NCBI RefSeq assembly: GCF_003403315.2 | Contig: NZ_CP048407.1 | Coordinates: forward strand, 434,001 to 498,000 | Direction of reading: 5' to 3' | Source of the DNA: Thermaerobacter sp. PB12/4term | Lineage (GTDB): Bacteria; Bacillota; Sulfobacillia; Thermaerobacterales; Thermaerobacteraceae | Length of the DNA: 64,000 nt | Shown here: in pieces, positions 35,339-44,128 of the stretch | How positions within the stretch are numbered: position 1 is the first letter of the stretch | Layout: each line of letters begins with the position of its first letter | The notes under the pieces: model-generated | What the model was told of the DNA's origin: nothing | The model's input: only the letters and a program-made list of their open reading frames with translations | Database searches by the model: none | Position numbers and translations under genes: made by a program

Positions 35339-36328
35339 AACTTTTCCTGCCGACGATGGGTCTGGGTGGCCGCGGCCCTTGCGGGCCTGGCCGCCGGCTG
35401 GATGGCGGCGGCCGCCCGTTCCCCCGCCCCGGCGCCGGGCCGCTGGGTGTTCCGGGACGATCTCGGCCAGCGGGTGGTGCTGCCCGGCCCGCCCCGGCGG
35501 GTGGCCTGCAGCGGCCGGGATCTCTGCGACCTGGCCCGGGCGCTCCTAGGCGAGGAGGCCGTCATCGTCCTTCCCGCCGGGGCCGAAGAGCAGCACCTGC
35601 GGGAGAGCGGTGCAGGCCTGGTGGTCCTGCCGGCGGTCACCCGCCAGCCGGGGCTGGCGGGACGATTGCGGGCCCTGGGCTGGCCGGCGGCCACCTTACG
35701 GTGGCGGGACGTGGACCAGCTCCCCGCTGCTGCCCGGCGCCTGGCCGGATGGTTGAACCAGCCCGGCCGCGGCCAAGAGCTGGCCACGGCCTACCGGCGG
35801 CGGCTCGATCGGGTCGCAGCCGCCGTGGCCGGGGTGCCCGAGGCGGAACGGCCGGTGGTGGTGGTGCTGGCGTGGGATCAGCCGCCGGTCTGGGCGCAGC
35901 CGGGCAGCCCGGTGGCCACGCTGGTGCGGCGGGCCGGGGGGCGCCTGCCGGCGGAGGGAAGGCCGGGTGAAAGGGCATGGGGGACCGGGATTGCGTCATG
36001 GTGGCACCGCCCGGGCAGCCGGTGGGGAGGCCTGGCCCGGCTCATCGTCCCGGCCGGGGCTGGTGCGGGCTGGCAGGCGGGCGAGGAGGGGTGGCGGGCC
36101 CTGGGCCGCCCAGGTCCCGTGCGGGTGGTGACCCCGCTTTGGACCCCGGTGGTGCCGCCGGGCGGACCGGCGGTGGGCACGGCGCTTTACCTGCCGCCCG
36201 CCCAGCTGCTGGGGGCGGGCCCGGCAGCCCTGGAAGGCCTTGAACGGCTGGCTGCGTGGCTCTACCCGGAGCGGCTCGCGTTCGAAGGCGATCCGCACCG
36301 GCTGGTGCCCCTGCGGGTGGCGCCCTGA
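35330..36328 (+). CDS. Periplasmic-binding-protein-like protein (FecB/BtuF fold)
   Basis: A 332-residue exported protein: signal or anchor (WVWVAAALAGLAAGWMAAA), then FRDDLGQRVVLPGPPRRVACSG, the usual opening of helical-backbone metal or cofactor receptors of ABC importers. VVLPAVTRQPGLAGRLRALG and a long mid helix follow. There is no lipobox cysteine, so it is probably anchored by its N-terminal helix. No permease or ATPase is adjacent, so the ligand and transporter cannot be assigned. GTG 35330 has GGGAGGGG 8 nt upstream, but this lies inside a strong hairpin. Confidence 0.75.
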   Translation: MPMNFSCRRWVWVAAALAGLAAGWMAAAARSPAPAPGRWVFRDDLGQRVVLPGPPRRVACSGRDLCDLARALLGEEAVIVLPAGAEEQHLRESGAGLVVLPAVTRQPGLAGRLRALGWPAATLRWRDVDQLPAAARRLAGWLNQPGRGQELATAYRRRLDRVAAAVAGVPEAERPVVVVLAWDQPPVWAQPGSPVATLVRRAGGRLPAEGRPGERAWGTGIASWWHRPGSRWGGLARLIVPAGAGAGWQAGEEGWRALGRPGPVRVVTPLWTPVVPPGGPAVGTALYLPPAQLLGAGPAALEGLERLAAWLYPERLAFEGDPHRLVPLRVAP

Positions 36329-36489
36329 GGGGCCGGGCGGGGGGCACCGCGGCTCCGGCCCGGATTGTGGCGGTGCGGGGGGCTGCCGGCCGGGGGCGGA
36401 ACCGGACCGTTCCCGGGTGGTCGAACCGGACCGTTCTCAGGGCGGCCGGCGGCACGGCCACCCTGGGCTGCGGGGCGCGGGCGGCCGGG

Positions 36490-37212
36490 TCAGTGCCGCC
36501 GCTGGAGGATCACCAGCCCCAGCCCGGTCCGGGCGCGAAATGCCCCCTCGGTACCCGCCAGAGCGTTGCTGACGGTGTAGGCCGTCCCCCAGGCCAGCGT
36601 GGCGTCCGCCAGGGGGTAGACCAGCCCTTGGGTGCTCACGCCGGTCATCCGGGGGGTGAGGGGTACCAGGGAGACGACCTGGCCCGGCCGGCCCTGGAAC
36701 CGGACCTCGCCGGGGCCCACCAGGGGTGCGACGTGGGCGGGCCCGGCCAGCACCCTGAGGGCATGGCCGCTGGCCACCCAGCGCGTGGCCATCAACAGGT
36801 TGGCCAGGGTGTGGTCGACCCGGTCTCCCACCCCGCCCACCAGGTACAGGGGGGCCGGGCCCAGCCGCTGCCGGGCCAGGTCCAGGGCCAGCTCGGTGTC
36901 GGTGAAGTCCTTGGCGGGGGGAACGCGCCGGACCTCCACGCCGGCCGCCCGGGCCGCCTCCACTTCCGCGGCGGTCAGGGTGTCAAAGTCGCCGGCCAGC
37001 AGGTGCGGCCAGAGGTTGGCTGCCCGCAGAAGGCGCAGGCCCCCGTCGGCGGCGATGCAGAGGGACGCCCCGGCCACCAGGCGGGCCGTTTCGGCCACCA
37101 GGGCCGGTTCGTCCAGGTCACCTCCTGCCACCACCACGCCGTAGGGCGGGGAGGGAGGCGGCAGAAAGCCGAAGGGTTCGGGCAAGGGATGGGCTTCCGG
37201 CATGGGGGACAA
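36490..37212 (-). CDS. thiN: Thiamine pyrophosphokinase
   Basis: A 240-residue enzyme that transfers pyrophosphate from ATP to thiamine. The conserved acidic and glycine motifs are visible: ASLCIAADGGLRLLRA, LLAGDFDTLT, PAKDFTDTELALDLA and LVGGVGDRVDHTLANLL. The C-terminal binding part (GVSTQGLVYPLADATL, SNALAG) is also present. TTG 37212 was chosen because GGGAGG is 7 nt upstream; the ATG at 37230 precedes that site. In many Firmicutes thiN follows rpe and rsgA, but here it is alone. No TPP riboswitch is seen. An exact copy of the 11-mer lies in the coding region at 37104-37114. Confidence 0.92.
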   Translation of the reverse strand: MSPMPEAHPLPEPFGFLPPPSPPYGVVVAGGDLDEPALVAETARLVAGASLCIAADGGLRLLRAANLWPHLLAGDFDTLTAAEVEAARAAGVEVRRVPPAKDFTDTELALDLARQRLGPAPLYLVGGVGDRVDHTLANLLMATRWVASGHALRVLAGPAHVAPLVGPGEVRFQGRPGQVVSLVPLTPRMTGVSTQGLVYPLADATLAWGTAYTVSNALAGTEGAFRARTGLGLVILQRRH

Positions 37213-37338
37213 GGGAACACCTCCCGGCATGTCCGGTTCTTCCCCTGCATAGGGTCATACGGGTCCGGTGGCGGCCGGGTCACCGCCGGCCGGTGCACCG
37301 GCACCGCCGACGCCGCTTGACCGGAAGGGGGAGGAACC

Positions 37339-37728
37339 GTGTCGCGGATCAAGGAACTGGCGGCCGAATTGCGGGAGCAGGAGCGTCCCCTGCTCGACCA
37401 CTACAAGCAGCTGGTGGATGCCGCCACCAAGGAGACGGAGCGGCGCCTGGCGCAGATGATGTACAACTACCAGCGCTTTCAGCTCCAGAGCCTCGAACTG
37501 TTCCAGGATCGGGTTCCCGAGCGGTTCCATTGTTTCGGCGTCGTCACCCACGACGACGTCAACGTCCGCCAGCGGCCCTCCGGCAAGTCCGAGGTCCTGG
37601 CCCGGGTGGGCCGCGGGACGCCGGTCATCGTCATGGCCTTCGAGGGTTTCTGGGCCGAGGTACAGCTGGTGGGGGGCGAGACGGGTTACGTTTTCAAGGA
37701 TTACGTCCGCTGCGAGGCGGGCGGGTAG
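37339..37728 (+). CDS. SH3-domain protein with N-terminal coiled coil
   Basis: A 129-residue protein: a charged helical half (1-58, RIKELAAELREQERPLLDHYKQL) and a bacterial SH3 domain (about 65-127: VTHDDVNVRQRPSGKSEVLARV, TPVIVMAFEGFWAEVQL, GETGYVFKDYV). Such domains often bind cell-wall peptides, but no export signal is visible, so it may be cytoplasmic. GTG 37339 follows GGGGGAGG. Its end overlaps the mntR tail on the other strand by 35 bp. Confidence 0.85.
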   Translation: MSRIKELAAELREQERPLLDHYKQLVDAATKETERRLAQMMYNYQRFQLQSLELFQDRVPERFHCFGVVTHDDVNVRQRPSGKSEVLARVGRGTPVIVMAFEGFWAEVQLVGGETGYVFKDYVRCEAGG

Positions 37729-38413
37729 AACCGGCCGGTCCGGCCACCTGGCTGCGGGCGTCCGGGCCGCGGGCGGCCCCGCGAGCCTCGTCGCCGCCCG
37801 CAATTTCACCACCCGCCCCGTTGTCGCCCCCGCTGCCGGCAGCCTGGTGGCGGGCAAGCCCGGCGGGGGCCTCGCTACCCCGCGCCGGCCCGTCCCAGGC
37901 CGGCCTCCCGCTCCCCCTGCTGCCAGGGACGTCCGGCCCGCCGGCCGTTTCCCCGGCGGGCGGGCCGCCGGCGTTCCCAGGGCCGGCCGCGCTGCCGCCG
38001 GTGTTCATGGCGGCGTGAAGCTGGTTCATCCACGTGGGGTTGCCCCGGGCGAAGGCGACGAACCGCTCGATGCGCTCCAGGGTTTGGCGGCTGACATGGT
38101 GCTCGATGCCCTCCACATCCTGCTGGACCACCTCCTCGTCGTGCACGCCCAGCAGGCGCAGGAAGGTGGCCAGCGTCTCGTGCCGCTGGCGCATGGCCCT
38201 GCCGATGGCCTCGCCGCGCTCCGTGAGCATCAGGCCCCGGTATCGCTCGTAGGTGACGAAGTTCTGCTCGTCCAGTCGCTGGACCATGCGGGTGACGGAG
38301 GACGGCTGCAGGTTCAGGGCCAGGGCGATGTCGCTCACCCGGGCGTAGCCCTTGCTGCGGATGAGCTCGTAGATGGTCTCCAGGTAGTCTTCCATGCTGG
38401 GCGTTGGCCGCAC
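37694..38413 (-). CDS. mntR: Manganese-dependent transcriptional repressor MntR
   Basis: A DtxR/MntR family protein of 239 residues, very close to Bacillus MntR in its first ~140: PTPSMEDYLETIYELI, RVSDIALALNLQPSSVTRMV (helix-turn-helix), YRGLMLTERGEAIG, VEGIEHHVS. The metal ligands are present (D9 and E12 in SMEDYLE; His in RQRHETL; Glu-Glu-His in DVEGIEHH). The ~95-residue Gly/Ala/Pro-rich tail is absent from Bacillus MntR. It senses Mn(II) and represses manganese uptake; no Mn transporter lies in this window. The GTG start 38413 follows GAGGTGA; ATG 38395 is possible. A TATATT (38518-38513) may be its -10. Confidence 0.93.
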   Translation of the reverse strand: MRPTPSMEDYLETIYELIRSKGYARVSDIALALNLQPSSVTRMVQRLDEQNFVTYERYRGLMLTERGEAIGRAMRQRHETLATFLRLLGVHDEEVVQQDVEGIEHHVSRQTLERIERFVAFARGNPTWMNQLHAAMNTGGSAAGPGNAGGPPAGETAGGPDVPGSRGSGRPAWDGPARGSEAPAGLARHQAAGSGGDNGAGGEIAGGDEARGAARGPDARSQVAGPAGSTRPPRSGRNP

Positions 38414-38608
38414 CCGGGTCACCTCGTTTCCGCCCTGGCGATGGGCCCGCCGGACCGCGGTGGCGCGGCGCCAGTCCGGTGACGGGCCGCCGGGCGGCGG
38501 GTTCTCGCCACCAATATAGCTTACGTGGGAAGGCGGCGCGCCAGGGGGCCCGGGTGGCGCGCCGGCAGCCAGGGCAAGGACCCGGCGGCGGGGGACCGGA
38601 GGACAAGA

Positions 38609-38636
38609 CGGGAGGCAGCCTGCCGGCTGCCTCCCG
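38609..38636 (-). terminator. Hairpin terminator after the cupredoxin gene
   Basis: A 12-bp stem, CGGGAGGCAGCC (38609-38620) with GGCTGCCTCCCG (38625-38636), loop TGCC, no T-run. Confidence 0.75.
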
Positions 38637-38717
38637 AGCTTGCGGGGATATGATCCGCGCGCTACCGCGCACCGCTTCCGGGCTTCAGGCCTGCCGTGCC
38701 TCGGCGACCCGGGAACG

Positions 38718-39119
38718 TCACTCGGTGACATGGATGGTGCCCTTCATCGTGGCGGAGTGGCCGGGCACCGTGCAGATGAACTCGAAGTCGCCCGTCTGCT
38801 GGGGCGTGAACTCGATGGAGGTGCTCTTGCCGGGATCCGTCAGGCCGATTTCCAGACCGAGCTGCTCCGCGACCAGGTCATGCTGGACGGAGTCGTTGTT
38901 GACCAGCTCGATGGTGTAGGTCTGGCCCTTCTTCAGGTTGATCTCCGTCTGGTCAAAGGACATGTTCTGGGCGGTGACCGTGATCTTGTTCCCGGCGGCC
39001 TGGTCGCCACCGTTGCCCTCGTTGCCGCCGCCGCCACCGCCGCCGCAAGCGGCGAGGACCGGCAGGGCCAGCAGCATCAGGGCCGCGACCACCAGCAGAG
39101 AACGGCGTGCGCGCTTCAT
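38718..39119 (-). CDS. Cupredoxin-like lipoprotein (blue copper protein)
   Basis: A 133-residue lipoprotein with a lipobox (ALPVLAAC), a Gly-rich spacer and a plastocyanin-like domain. The type 1 copper ligands are visible: His in SVQHDLV and Cys, His, Met in FICTVPGHSATMKG. It is likely to carry electrons, or buffer copper, on the outer face of the membrane, perhaps as a donor to a terminal oxidase; no oxidase gene is adjacent. ATG 39119 has AAGGAGGGA ten bases upstream; TATAAA (39177-39172) may be the -10. Confidence 0.92.
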   Translation of the reverse strand: MKRARRSLLVVAALMLLALPVLAACGGGGGGGNEGNGGDQAAGNKITVTAQNMSFDQTEINLKKGQTYTIELVNNDSVQHDLVAEQLGLEIGLTDPGKSTSIEFTPQQTGDFEFICTVPGHSATMKGTIHVTE

Positions 39120-39392
39120 GCTGGGCAAGTCCCTCCTTACGGGATTTCGGTCCACCGTTCTTTTATATCCCATCCCGGAGGCTCCCGCACTCGGATGGAT
39201 AACCGATTTCAACCCCCGGCCCTCGACCGGGGCCGGCGCCGCGGCCGGCCCCGGAGCCAGATCCGGCCCTGGCCCCGGACTCGGGACCGGGCCGCGAAGG
39301 CCCGGGCGAGCGGAGTCCCCGCCAAGCAATAGCCTGCCCGCCCTGGGGACGGAAGCACGCCCGGTGAGCCCGCTCGGCGCGGCGGGGCCCGT

Positions 39393-40745
39393 TCAGGCCG
39401 GGTAACGGCCGGCGCGTGGCTCACCCGCCAGCTGGGCCACGTAGGTCCACAGCACGCGGGCGACTTCGGCCAGATGGGCACGGTCCACGTGTTCCAGGCG
39501 GTCGGTGTGCCAGTGATAATGGGGAATGCGGCCGCCGGGACCGGTCGCCAGGAAGGTGATGGCTGGGATCCGCCGCGCCGCGGGGACCAGGGCATCGGTG
39601 GGCAGGAGGGGCCGCGGCCCCGGGGTCAGCCGGCCCGCCGGCAGCGCCGCCGCCAGCCGGCGGGCCTCCTGGACCAGGCGGGCGTCGTAGCGAACGGGCA
39701 GCAGCATGCCTTCGGCCGTCAGGTAGTGGAGCCGGCCGGCACCCACGTTGTCGATGTTGAGCACCGCCACCTGGCTCCCGCGCTGCCGCGGGAACCAGGG
39801 GTGGGAGAGCAGGGCCGCCATGCCCCGCATGCCCGTCTCCTCGGCCCCCGTCAACGCCACCACCAGCTCGACTCCCGGCAGGGGGCGCGCAGCCCAGCGC
39901 CTTGCCAGGGCCAGGGCCACGGCGACCCCGGAGCCGTTGTCGTTAGCCCCGTTGATGGGCCGCCCGGTGGCCCAGCTGAGCAGGAGGAACCCGGCCACCG
40001 CCGCGGAAACCAGGGCTGCCGCCGCCAGCGGCGCGGCGGCGACCATCCCCGCGGCCCGGGCCGCCAGCAACACGGGCACCGCGGCGAAGGCGGCATACCC
40101 GGCAACGAAAAAGGCCTGCAGCCAGGGCAAAAAGCGCGGTGCGAAGAGCCAGCTGCCCCACTGGGTGTCGTAGTGGGCGGTGATCACCAGGTGCAGCGGC
40201 CCCGGCTCACCCTGCCGGCCGCCGAGCGGCTCCTGCGGGCCGGCCGCCGGCAGTCCCGCTGCCGAAGGTCCCGGGCCCGCTTCGCCGGGCTGCCGGGCCG
40301 CTGCCGCGCGCGGGGTGCCTTGCGGCCAGCGTGCCACCACATTCTGGGAACGACCCCTCGGCACCACCCAGGCCAGGCTGATGGGGGTGCCGCCGGGCCA
40401 CAAGGCCAGCTCCCCCAGCAGGGGAACCAGGGTCACAAGGGCCATAAGGGCCAGCAGCCCGCTGCCGGCTCCGGGGCCGGCCCAGCGGGCACCGGTCAGG
40501 CCCAGGGCCGCCAGCACCAGGCCGGTGAGGCCGGGGCCCAGGTAGAGGGTGTGGCGCGGCGCGGTGAAGGGCTGCAGGTCGACCTCAAAGCCCAGCTCCG
40601 CCAGCCGCGCCGCCAGCCAGCGGGCCGCCCGCCCCTCTTCGGGCGTACAGGTGCCCCGGTGGGGAAGGCGGCACAGGGACTCCAGATCGTCCCACGGGTC
40701 CGGCACCGGTGGCTCCCCGGTAGCAGCCGTCCTGGTTCCGCCCAT
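39393..40745 (-). CDS. M28 family metallopeptidase with membrane segments
   Basis: A 450-residue zinc aminopeptidase-like protein. The M28 motifs are in order: AHYDTQWGS (His and Asp), GANDNGSGVAVALALA (Asp), TGAEETGMRGMAALL (Glu pair), NIDNVGAG (Asp) and HWHTDRLEHVD (His). Two membrane helices lie before the domain (LTGLVLAALGLTGARW; GLLALMALVTLVPLLG), and two to three more lie between the first and second zinc motifs (about residues 220-275), an unusual placing. ATG 40745 has only a weak GGGGGT site. It probably cleaves short peptides near the membrane. It is in the same direction as the Mhq-like gene upstream, with a ~100-bp gap. Confidence 0.85.
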   Translation of the reverse strand: MGGTRTAATGEPPVPDPWDDLESLCRLPHRGTCTPEEGRAARWLAARLAELGFEVDLQPFTAPRHTLYLGPGLTGLVLAALGLTGARWAGPGAGSGLLALMALVTLVPLLGELALWPGGTPISLAWVVPRGRSQNVVARWPQGTPRAAAARQPGEAGPGPSAAGLPAAGPQEPLGGRQGEPGPLHLVITAHYDTQWGSWLFAPRFLPWLQAFFVAGYAAFAAVPVLLAARAAGMVAAAPLAAAALVSAAVAGFLLLSWATGRPINGANDNGSGVAVALALARRWAARPLPGVELVVALTGAEETGMRGMAALLSHPWFPRQRGSQVAVLNIDNVGAGRLHYLTAEGMLLPVRYDARLVQEARRLAAALPAGRLTPGPRPLLPTDALVPAARRIPAITFLATGPGGRIPHYHWHTDRLEHVDRAHLAEVARVLWTYVAQLAGEPRAGRYPA

Positions 40746-40843
40746 GGCGGCACACCCCCTGGCGGCACGGGGCGGGGTCGCCCGGGCCGCATCCCTGGCC
40801 TCCGCGTTGCCCCAATGATTCTCGGGTGGGCGCCTCGAGCCCT

Positions 40844-42568
40844 TCACTTCGTGTCTGCGGGGCCCTCCCCGCTGCCGCGCCACGGCCAGCGGGCCTCGAC
40901 GGCGAGCCATCGGGCGGCGGCGTCCAGCTCGGCCCGCTCCAGATGGTGGCCCGTGCCGGCCCAGTGCAGGGTGACCGCCGCGCCTGCGGCTTCCAGGGTC
41001 CGGGCCAGCTGGAGGCTCTGCTCTGGAGGCACCACCGGGTCCTGCCGCCCGGCCGCGACGAGAACCGGCCGCCCCGCCAGTGCACCCGCCTCAGGGGCCT
41101 CCACGGGAACGGCCATGGGCCGGAACAGCACCGCCCCCGCCAGCAGCCGGGGGTGGCGCAGCAGCAGGGCCGCCGCCAGGTTGGCGCCGTTGCTGTAACC
41201 CACCGCCACCACCCGCCCCGGGTCAAAACCGTAGCGGCGCGCCGCCGCGGTGACGAACCGGGCCATGTCGCCGGCCCGCCGGCGCAGGTCGGCGGCGTCC
41301 AGCACGCCGGGCGCCAGGCGGCGGAAGAACCGGGGCATGCCGTCCTCCAGCACCTGGCCCCTGGGGCTCAATAGGGCGGCCCCGGGCCACAGATGGGCAC
41401 CCAGGGGCAGCAGGTCGTGCTCGTCGCCTCCCGTGCCGTGGAGGAGCAAGAGCACCGGGGCCCGATCGGGGTCTTCCGTGCCGCGGGCGAACCGGTGGAT
41501 GAAGCCCAGCTCCCCAAAACCGCTGGGGTGGTGCAGCGGCGGCAGGGCCTGCTCCAGGGCCGCCCGGGCCGGTTCGTACCAGGGCGGCAGGCGCAGCCCG
41601 GTGCCCAGAGCGTCCCGGTCCTCGTCGATCAAGAAACCCGGTGGATCGGTGGCGATCTCGAAGAGCACGCCCCCCGGCTCCCGGAAGTAGATGGAGCGGA
41701 AATACTGGCGATCCTGGACCGGCGTGACGTGCAGGCCCAGCCGGGTGAGGTGCTGCTGCCAGGCCGCCTGGGTCCGGTCCGTGGGCGTGCGGAAGGCCAC
41801 GTGATGCACCATGCCCGCCCCCAGGGTGCCCCGGGGAGCACGGGCGTCGCCGGCCAGCTCCAGCCAGCGGCCGGTGCCGCCCGGCCCGGCGACCCAGATC
41901 TGGGGCGGGGAGGCCGGCCCTGGTTCCTGCGGGGCGGGTGGGGCGGAAGCGCCATCCGTCCCCTGGGATCCCGGCTGCTCCCGGCCGGAGCGGCCGCCCG
42001 CCGGCCGGTACCCCAGCTCCCGAAGGATCGTGGCCGTTGGTTCGATGTCGCGAACCGTAAGGCGCACGCCGGCGACGGCGCCGATGGCGGCGGTGGCGGG
42101 CACGGGCCCGCCCGGCCAGCCCGGCCCGCCGGGGCCGGGTTCCTCCACCAGGGCCAGGGGCAGGCCGTCGGGATCCTGGAAGAACAGGGCCTGCCGGCCC
42201 AGGGGGCCCGGCCGCCGGTGGCAGGCCACGCCAAAGCCTTCCAGGCGCCCTTGCCAGTAGTCCAGGGTTCCTTCCGGAACGGAGAGGTACACCAGGGTGG
42301 CCTGGCCGGCGCCGTGACGGCCGCGGCCGGCGCCGGGCACGGGGAAGAAGGTGAGCAGGGTGCCGGGCCGGCCCGTCTCGTCGCCGAAGTAGAAGTGGTA
42401 GGTCCCCGGGTCGTCGAAGTTCACGGTCCGCTTGACCAGCCGCATCCCCAGCACGCCGCCATAGAAGTCCGCGTTGGCCTGGGGATCGCCGGCGATCATG
42501 GTGACGTGGTGGATGCCCTCCACCTGCTCCCCTCGCTGCTGCTGGGGCACGGTCGTGTCGCGGGCCAT
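40844..42568 (-). CDS. MhqO-type dioxygenase (VOC) fused to MhqD-type hydrolase
   Basis: A 574-residue fusion. Residues 1-~320 form two VOC/glyoxalase repeats of the ring-cleaving dioxygenase type (GIHHVTMIAGDPQANADFYG; MVHHVAFRT; YFREPGGVLFEIATD), with metal ligands His, His and Glu. Residues ~350-574 form an alpha/beta hydrolase (LLLLHGTGGDEHDLL; GYSNGANLAAALLL with the nucleophile Ser; AGRQDPVVP with Asp; GTGHHLE with His). In Bacillus the MhqO and MhqD genes lie in the MhqR regulon that detoxifies quinones. Here both are one chain, so a quinone or catechol ring-cleavage product may pass straight to the hydrolase. ATG 42568 follows CAGGGAGGG. No MhqR-like gene is nearby. Confidence 0.9.
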   Translation of the reverse strand: MARDTTVPQQQRGEQVEGIHHVTMIAGDPQANADFYGGVLGMRLVKRTVNFDDPGTYHFYFGDETGRPGTLLTFFPVPGAGRGRHGAGQATLVYLSVPEGTLDYWQGRLEGFGVACHRRPGPLGRQALFFQDPDGLPLALVEEPGPGGPGWPGGPVPATAAIGAVAGVRLTVRDIEPTATILRELGYRPAGGRSGREQPGSQGTDGASAPPAPQEPGPASPPQIWVAGPGGTGRWLELAGDARAPRGTLGAGMVHHVAFRTPTDRTQAAWQQHLTRLGLHVTPVQDRQYFRSIYFREPGGVLFEIATDPPGFLIDEDRDALGTGLRLPPWYEPARAALEQALPPLHHPSGFGELGFIHRFARGTEDPDRAPVLLLLHGTGGDEHDLLPLGAHLWPGAALLSPRGQVLEDGMPRFFRRLAPGVLDAADLRRRAGDMARFVTAAARRYGFDPGRVVAVGYSNGANLAAALLLRHPRLLAGAVLFRPMAVPVEAPEAGALAGRPVLVAAGRQDPVVPPEQSLQLARTLEAAGAAVTLHWAGTGHHLERAELDAAARWLAVEARWPWRGSGEGPADTK

Positions 42569-42651
42569 GGTCGCCCTCCCTGCCGCGTGCTGGCGTGGCG
42601 CCTGCAAGGCAGGCGCATCCACACCTAGCGTACCTTACGGGACCGGCGACC

Positions 42652-42673
42652 GGACCCCGGGGCTCCGGGGTCC
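42652..42673 (-). terminator. Hairpin terminator after the double P-loop ATPase gene
   Basis: A 9-bp stem, GGACCCCGG (42652-42660) with CCGGGGTCC (42665-42673), loop GGCT. The surrounding 42569-42826 has no gene. Confidence 0.6.
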
Positions 42674-42826
42674 CCCGCTGGCCGGGGAGCGCCGGCCGCG
42701 GCCGCAAAGGGTGCGGGCGGGACGAACCAGCCCCGCCCGCCCACCGGGGGTGCCGTTGCCGATTCGCCGGTCATCCTGCGTCCGGGCTGCCCCGGTCGTG
42801 CCGGCCGGGTGGCAGGGCGGATCTTG

Positions 42827-43978
42827 TCACGCCAGTTGCTGGCGCTCACGCCGCCGGGCTTGTTCTTCCATCAGGGCGCCGGCCTCGGCCAGGATCTCCC
42901 TGGCGTAGGCCTCGACCTGGGCGCGTAGCTCCGGTGTGGCGTAGATCGCCTCCAGCTCCTGGTGGGCCATCAGGGCGCGGCGCAGGTACCAAATGCCCTG
43001 GTCGAAAGCCTGCCCGAAGAAGGCCTGGGCGACCTCCATCTCCTCCCGGTACCGTTCCAGGGCTTCCACGTTGACGAAGGCCGCCGTGTCGATCACCAGG
43101 TCGCCCGTCTTGGGCTCGTAGGTGTGGGGGTAGGCGTTGTGCACCACCGCCACGCCCAGTTCGGGGATGAGCACGTGGTCCAGGCGCCGCCCGTGCAGGC
43201 CGCAGTGGTAGGCTTCGATGTCCAGGCCCCGGCGCAGGGCCGCTTCCGCAACCCGGGCCACCAGGGTGGCGCAACCGGTGCCCGGGTTGCCGCGGATGAA
43301 CACCCGCCGGGGCAGCGGGTCCAGCAGGCTGTCCAGATAGTGGCGGGGCCCTTCGGGGGTCACGGCGCTGGCAAAGAGGCGCCGGATCCGCCCGCGCCGC
43401 CCGGCGCGCACGACCCGGTGCCCCTCGAAGACGGCGGCCTCGATCTCGTGGGCGGAGTGGTCAAGGGCCGCCAGGTCAAGGGCCCCTGCATGCTCGTAGA
43501 AGTCCTCGTACAGGCCCAGGGCTTCCAGGGCCAGTCCCAGGTAGCGGTGGGCCAGCTGGAAGCGCTGGCGCACCCGCCGCCCGGTAGCGTCGATCCTGTC
43601 CTGCCGGGACGCCAGCAGGTCCCGGCCGGCCGTGGCCTCCAGGCTCAGCAGGCGGCCGACCAGGCCGGGCAGGGGCGGCTCCACCGCATGGGGCGGCGTC
43701 CCGTCCACCACGGCCAGCCCCAGCTCGGGTGCGTTGACGCCGTCCAAGGAGGACGGATCCGACGGGCAGTGGAACAGCTCCACCCCCACACCCTTCTCCA
43801 TCAGCCCCTCTACCACCATCCGGATGACCGCCGACTTGCCGGTGCCCGGCCCGCCCTTGAGGACGAAGACCCGGCGCGGCTCGGGCCAGGCGATGTATTC
43901 GAAGAACGACTGAAACCCGTGGCCGGTGTTGCCGCTGGCGAACAAATGGCGCACCCGTCCGTGTCCCGTGGCCATCAT
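42827..43978 (-). CDS. PRK06851-like tandem P-loop ATPase
   Basis: A 383-residue protein built of two related P-loop halves. The first has VFVLKGGPGTGKSAVIRMV (about residue 38) and GLAVVDGTPPHAVEP. The second begins VFIRGNPGTGCATLVARVAE (about residue 220), where the Walker A lysine position is Cys, then IEAYHCGLHGRRLDHVLIPEL and GVAVVHNAYPHTYEP. The repeat suggests an old duplication, with only the first site clearly able to bind ATP. Related proteins are widespread in spore-forming Firmicutes but their job is unknown to me. Start ATG 43978 (MMATG) with AAGAGGGGG upstream. It is divergent from glnR. Confidence 0.85.
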   Translation of the reverse strand: MMATGHGRVRHLFASGNTGHGFQSFFEYIAWPEPRRVFVLKGGPGTGKSAVIRMVVEGLMEKGVGVELFHCPSDPSSLDGVNAPELGLAVVDGTPPHAVEPPLPGLVGRLLSLEATAGRDLLASRQDRIDATGRRVRQRFQLAHRYLGLALEALGLYEDFYEHAGALDLAALDHSAHEIEAAVFEGHRVVRAGRRGRIRRLFASAVTPEGPRHYLDSLLDPLPRRVFIRGNPGTGCATLVARVAEAALRRGLDIEAYHCGLHGRRLDHVLIPELGVAVVHNAYPHTYEPKTGDLVIDTAAFVNVEALERYREEMEVAQAFFGQAFDQGIWYLRRALMAHQELEAIYATPELRAQVEAYAREILAEAGALMEEQARRRERQQLA

Positions 43979-44109
43979 GGTGCCCCCTCTTGCTGCCGTC
44001 GACGCCCGTGACCGGAACCCCGTGCGGACCATCGGGAACCCGCGATGCTACACGCTATGGAGGCGGCCGGGGGCGGGGTGCCTGTACGCGGCGGGGCGGG
44101 CGGCCCGAA

Positions 44110-44128
44110 ATGTCAGGGAACCTGACAT
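44110..44128. promoter_or_regulatory. GlnR/TnrA operator
   Basis: TGTCA-GGGAACC-TGACA at 44111-44127 matches the Bacillus GlnR/TnrA consensus TGTnA-N7-TnACA exactly and is a perfect palindrome including the flanking A and T. It lies 163 bp before the glnR start. The rest of 43979-44290 has no gene. Confidence 0.85.

Noticed and set aside
36329-36489. Terminator or small gene between the binding protein and thiN
   Set aside because: Only partial inverted repeats and no ordered reading frame are visible.
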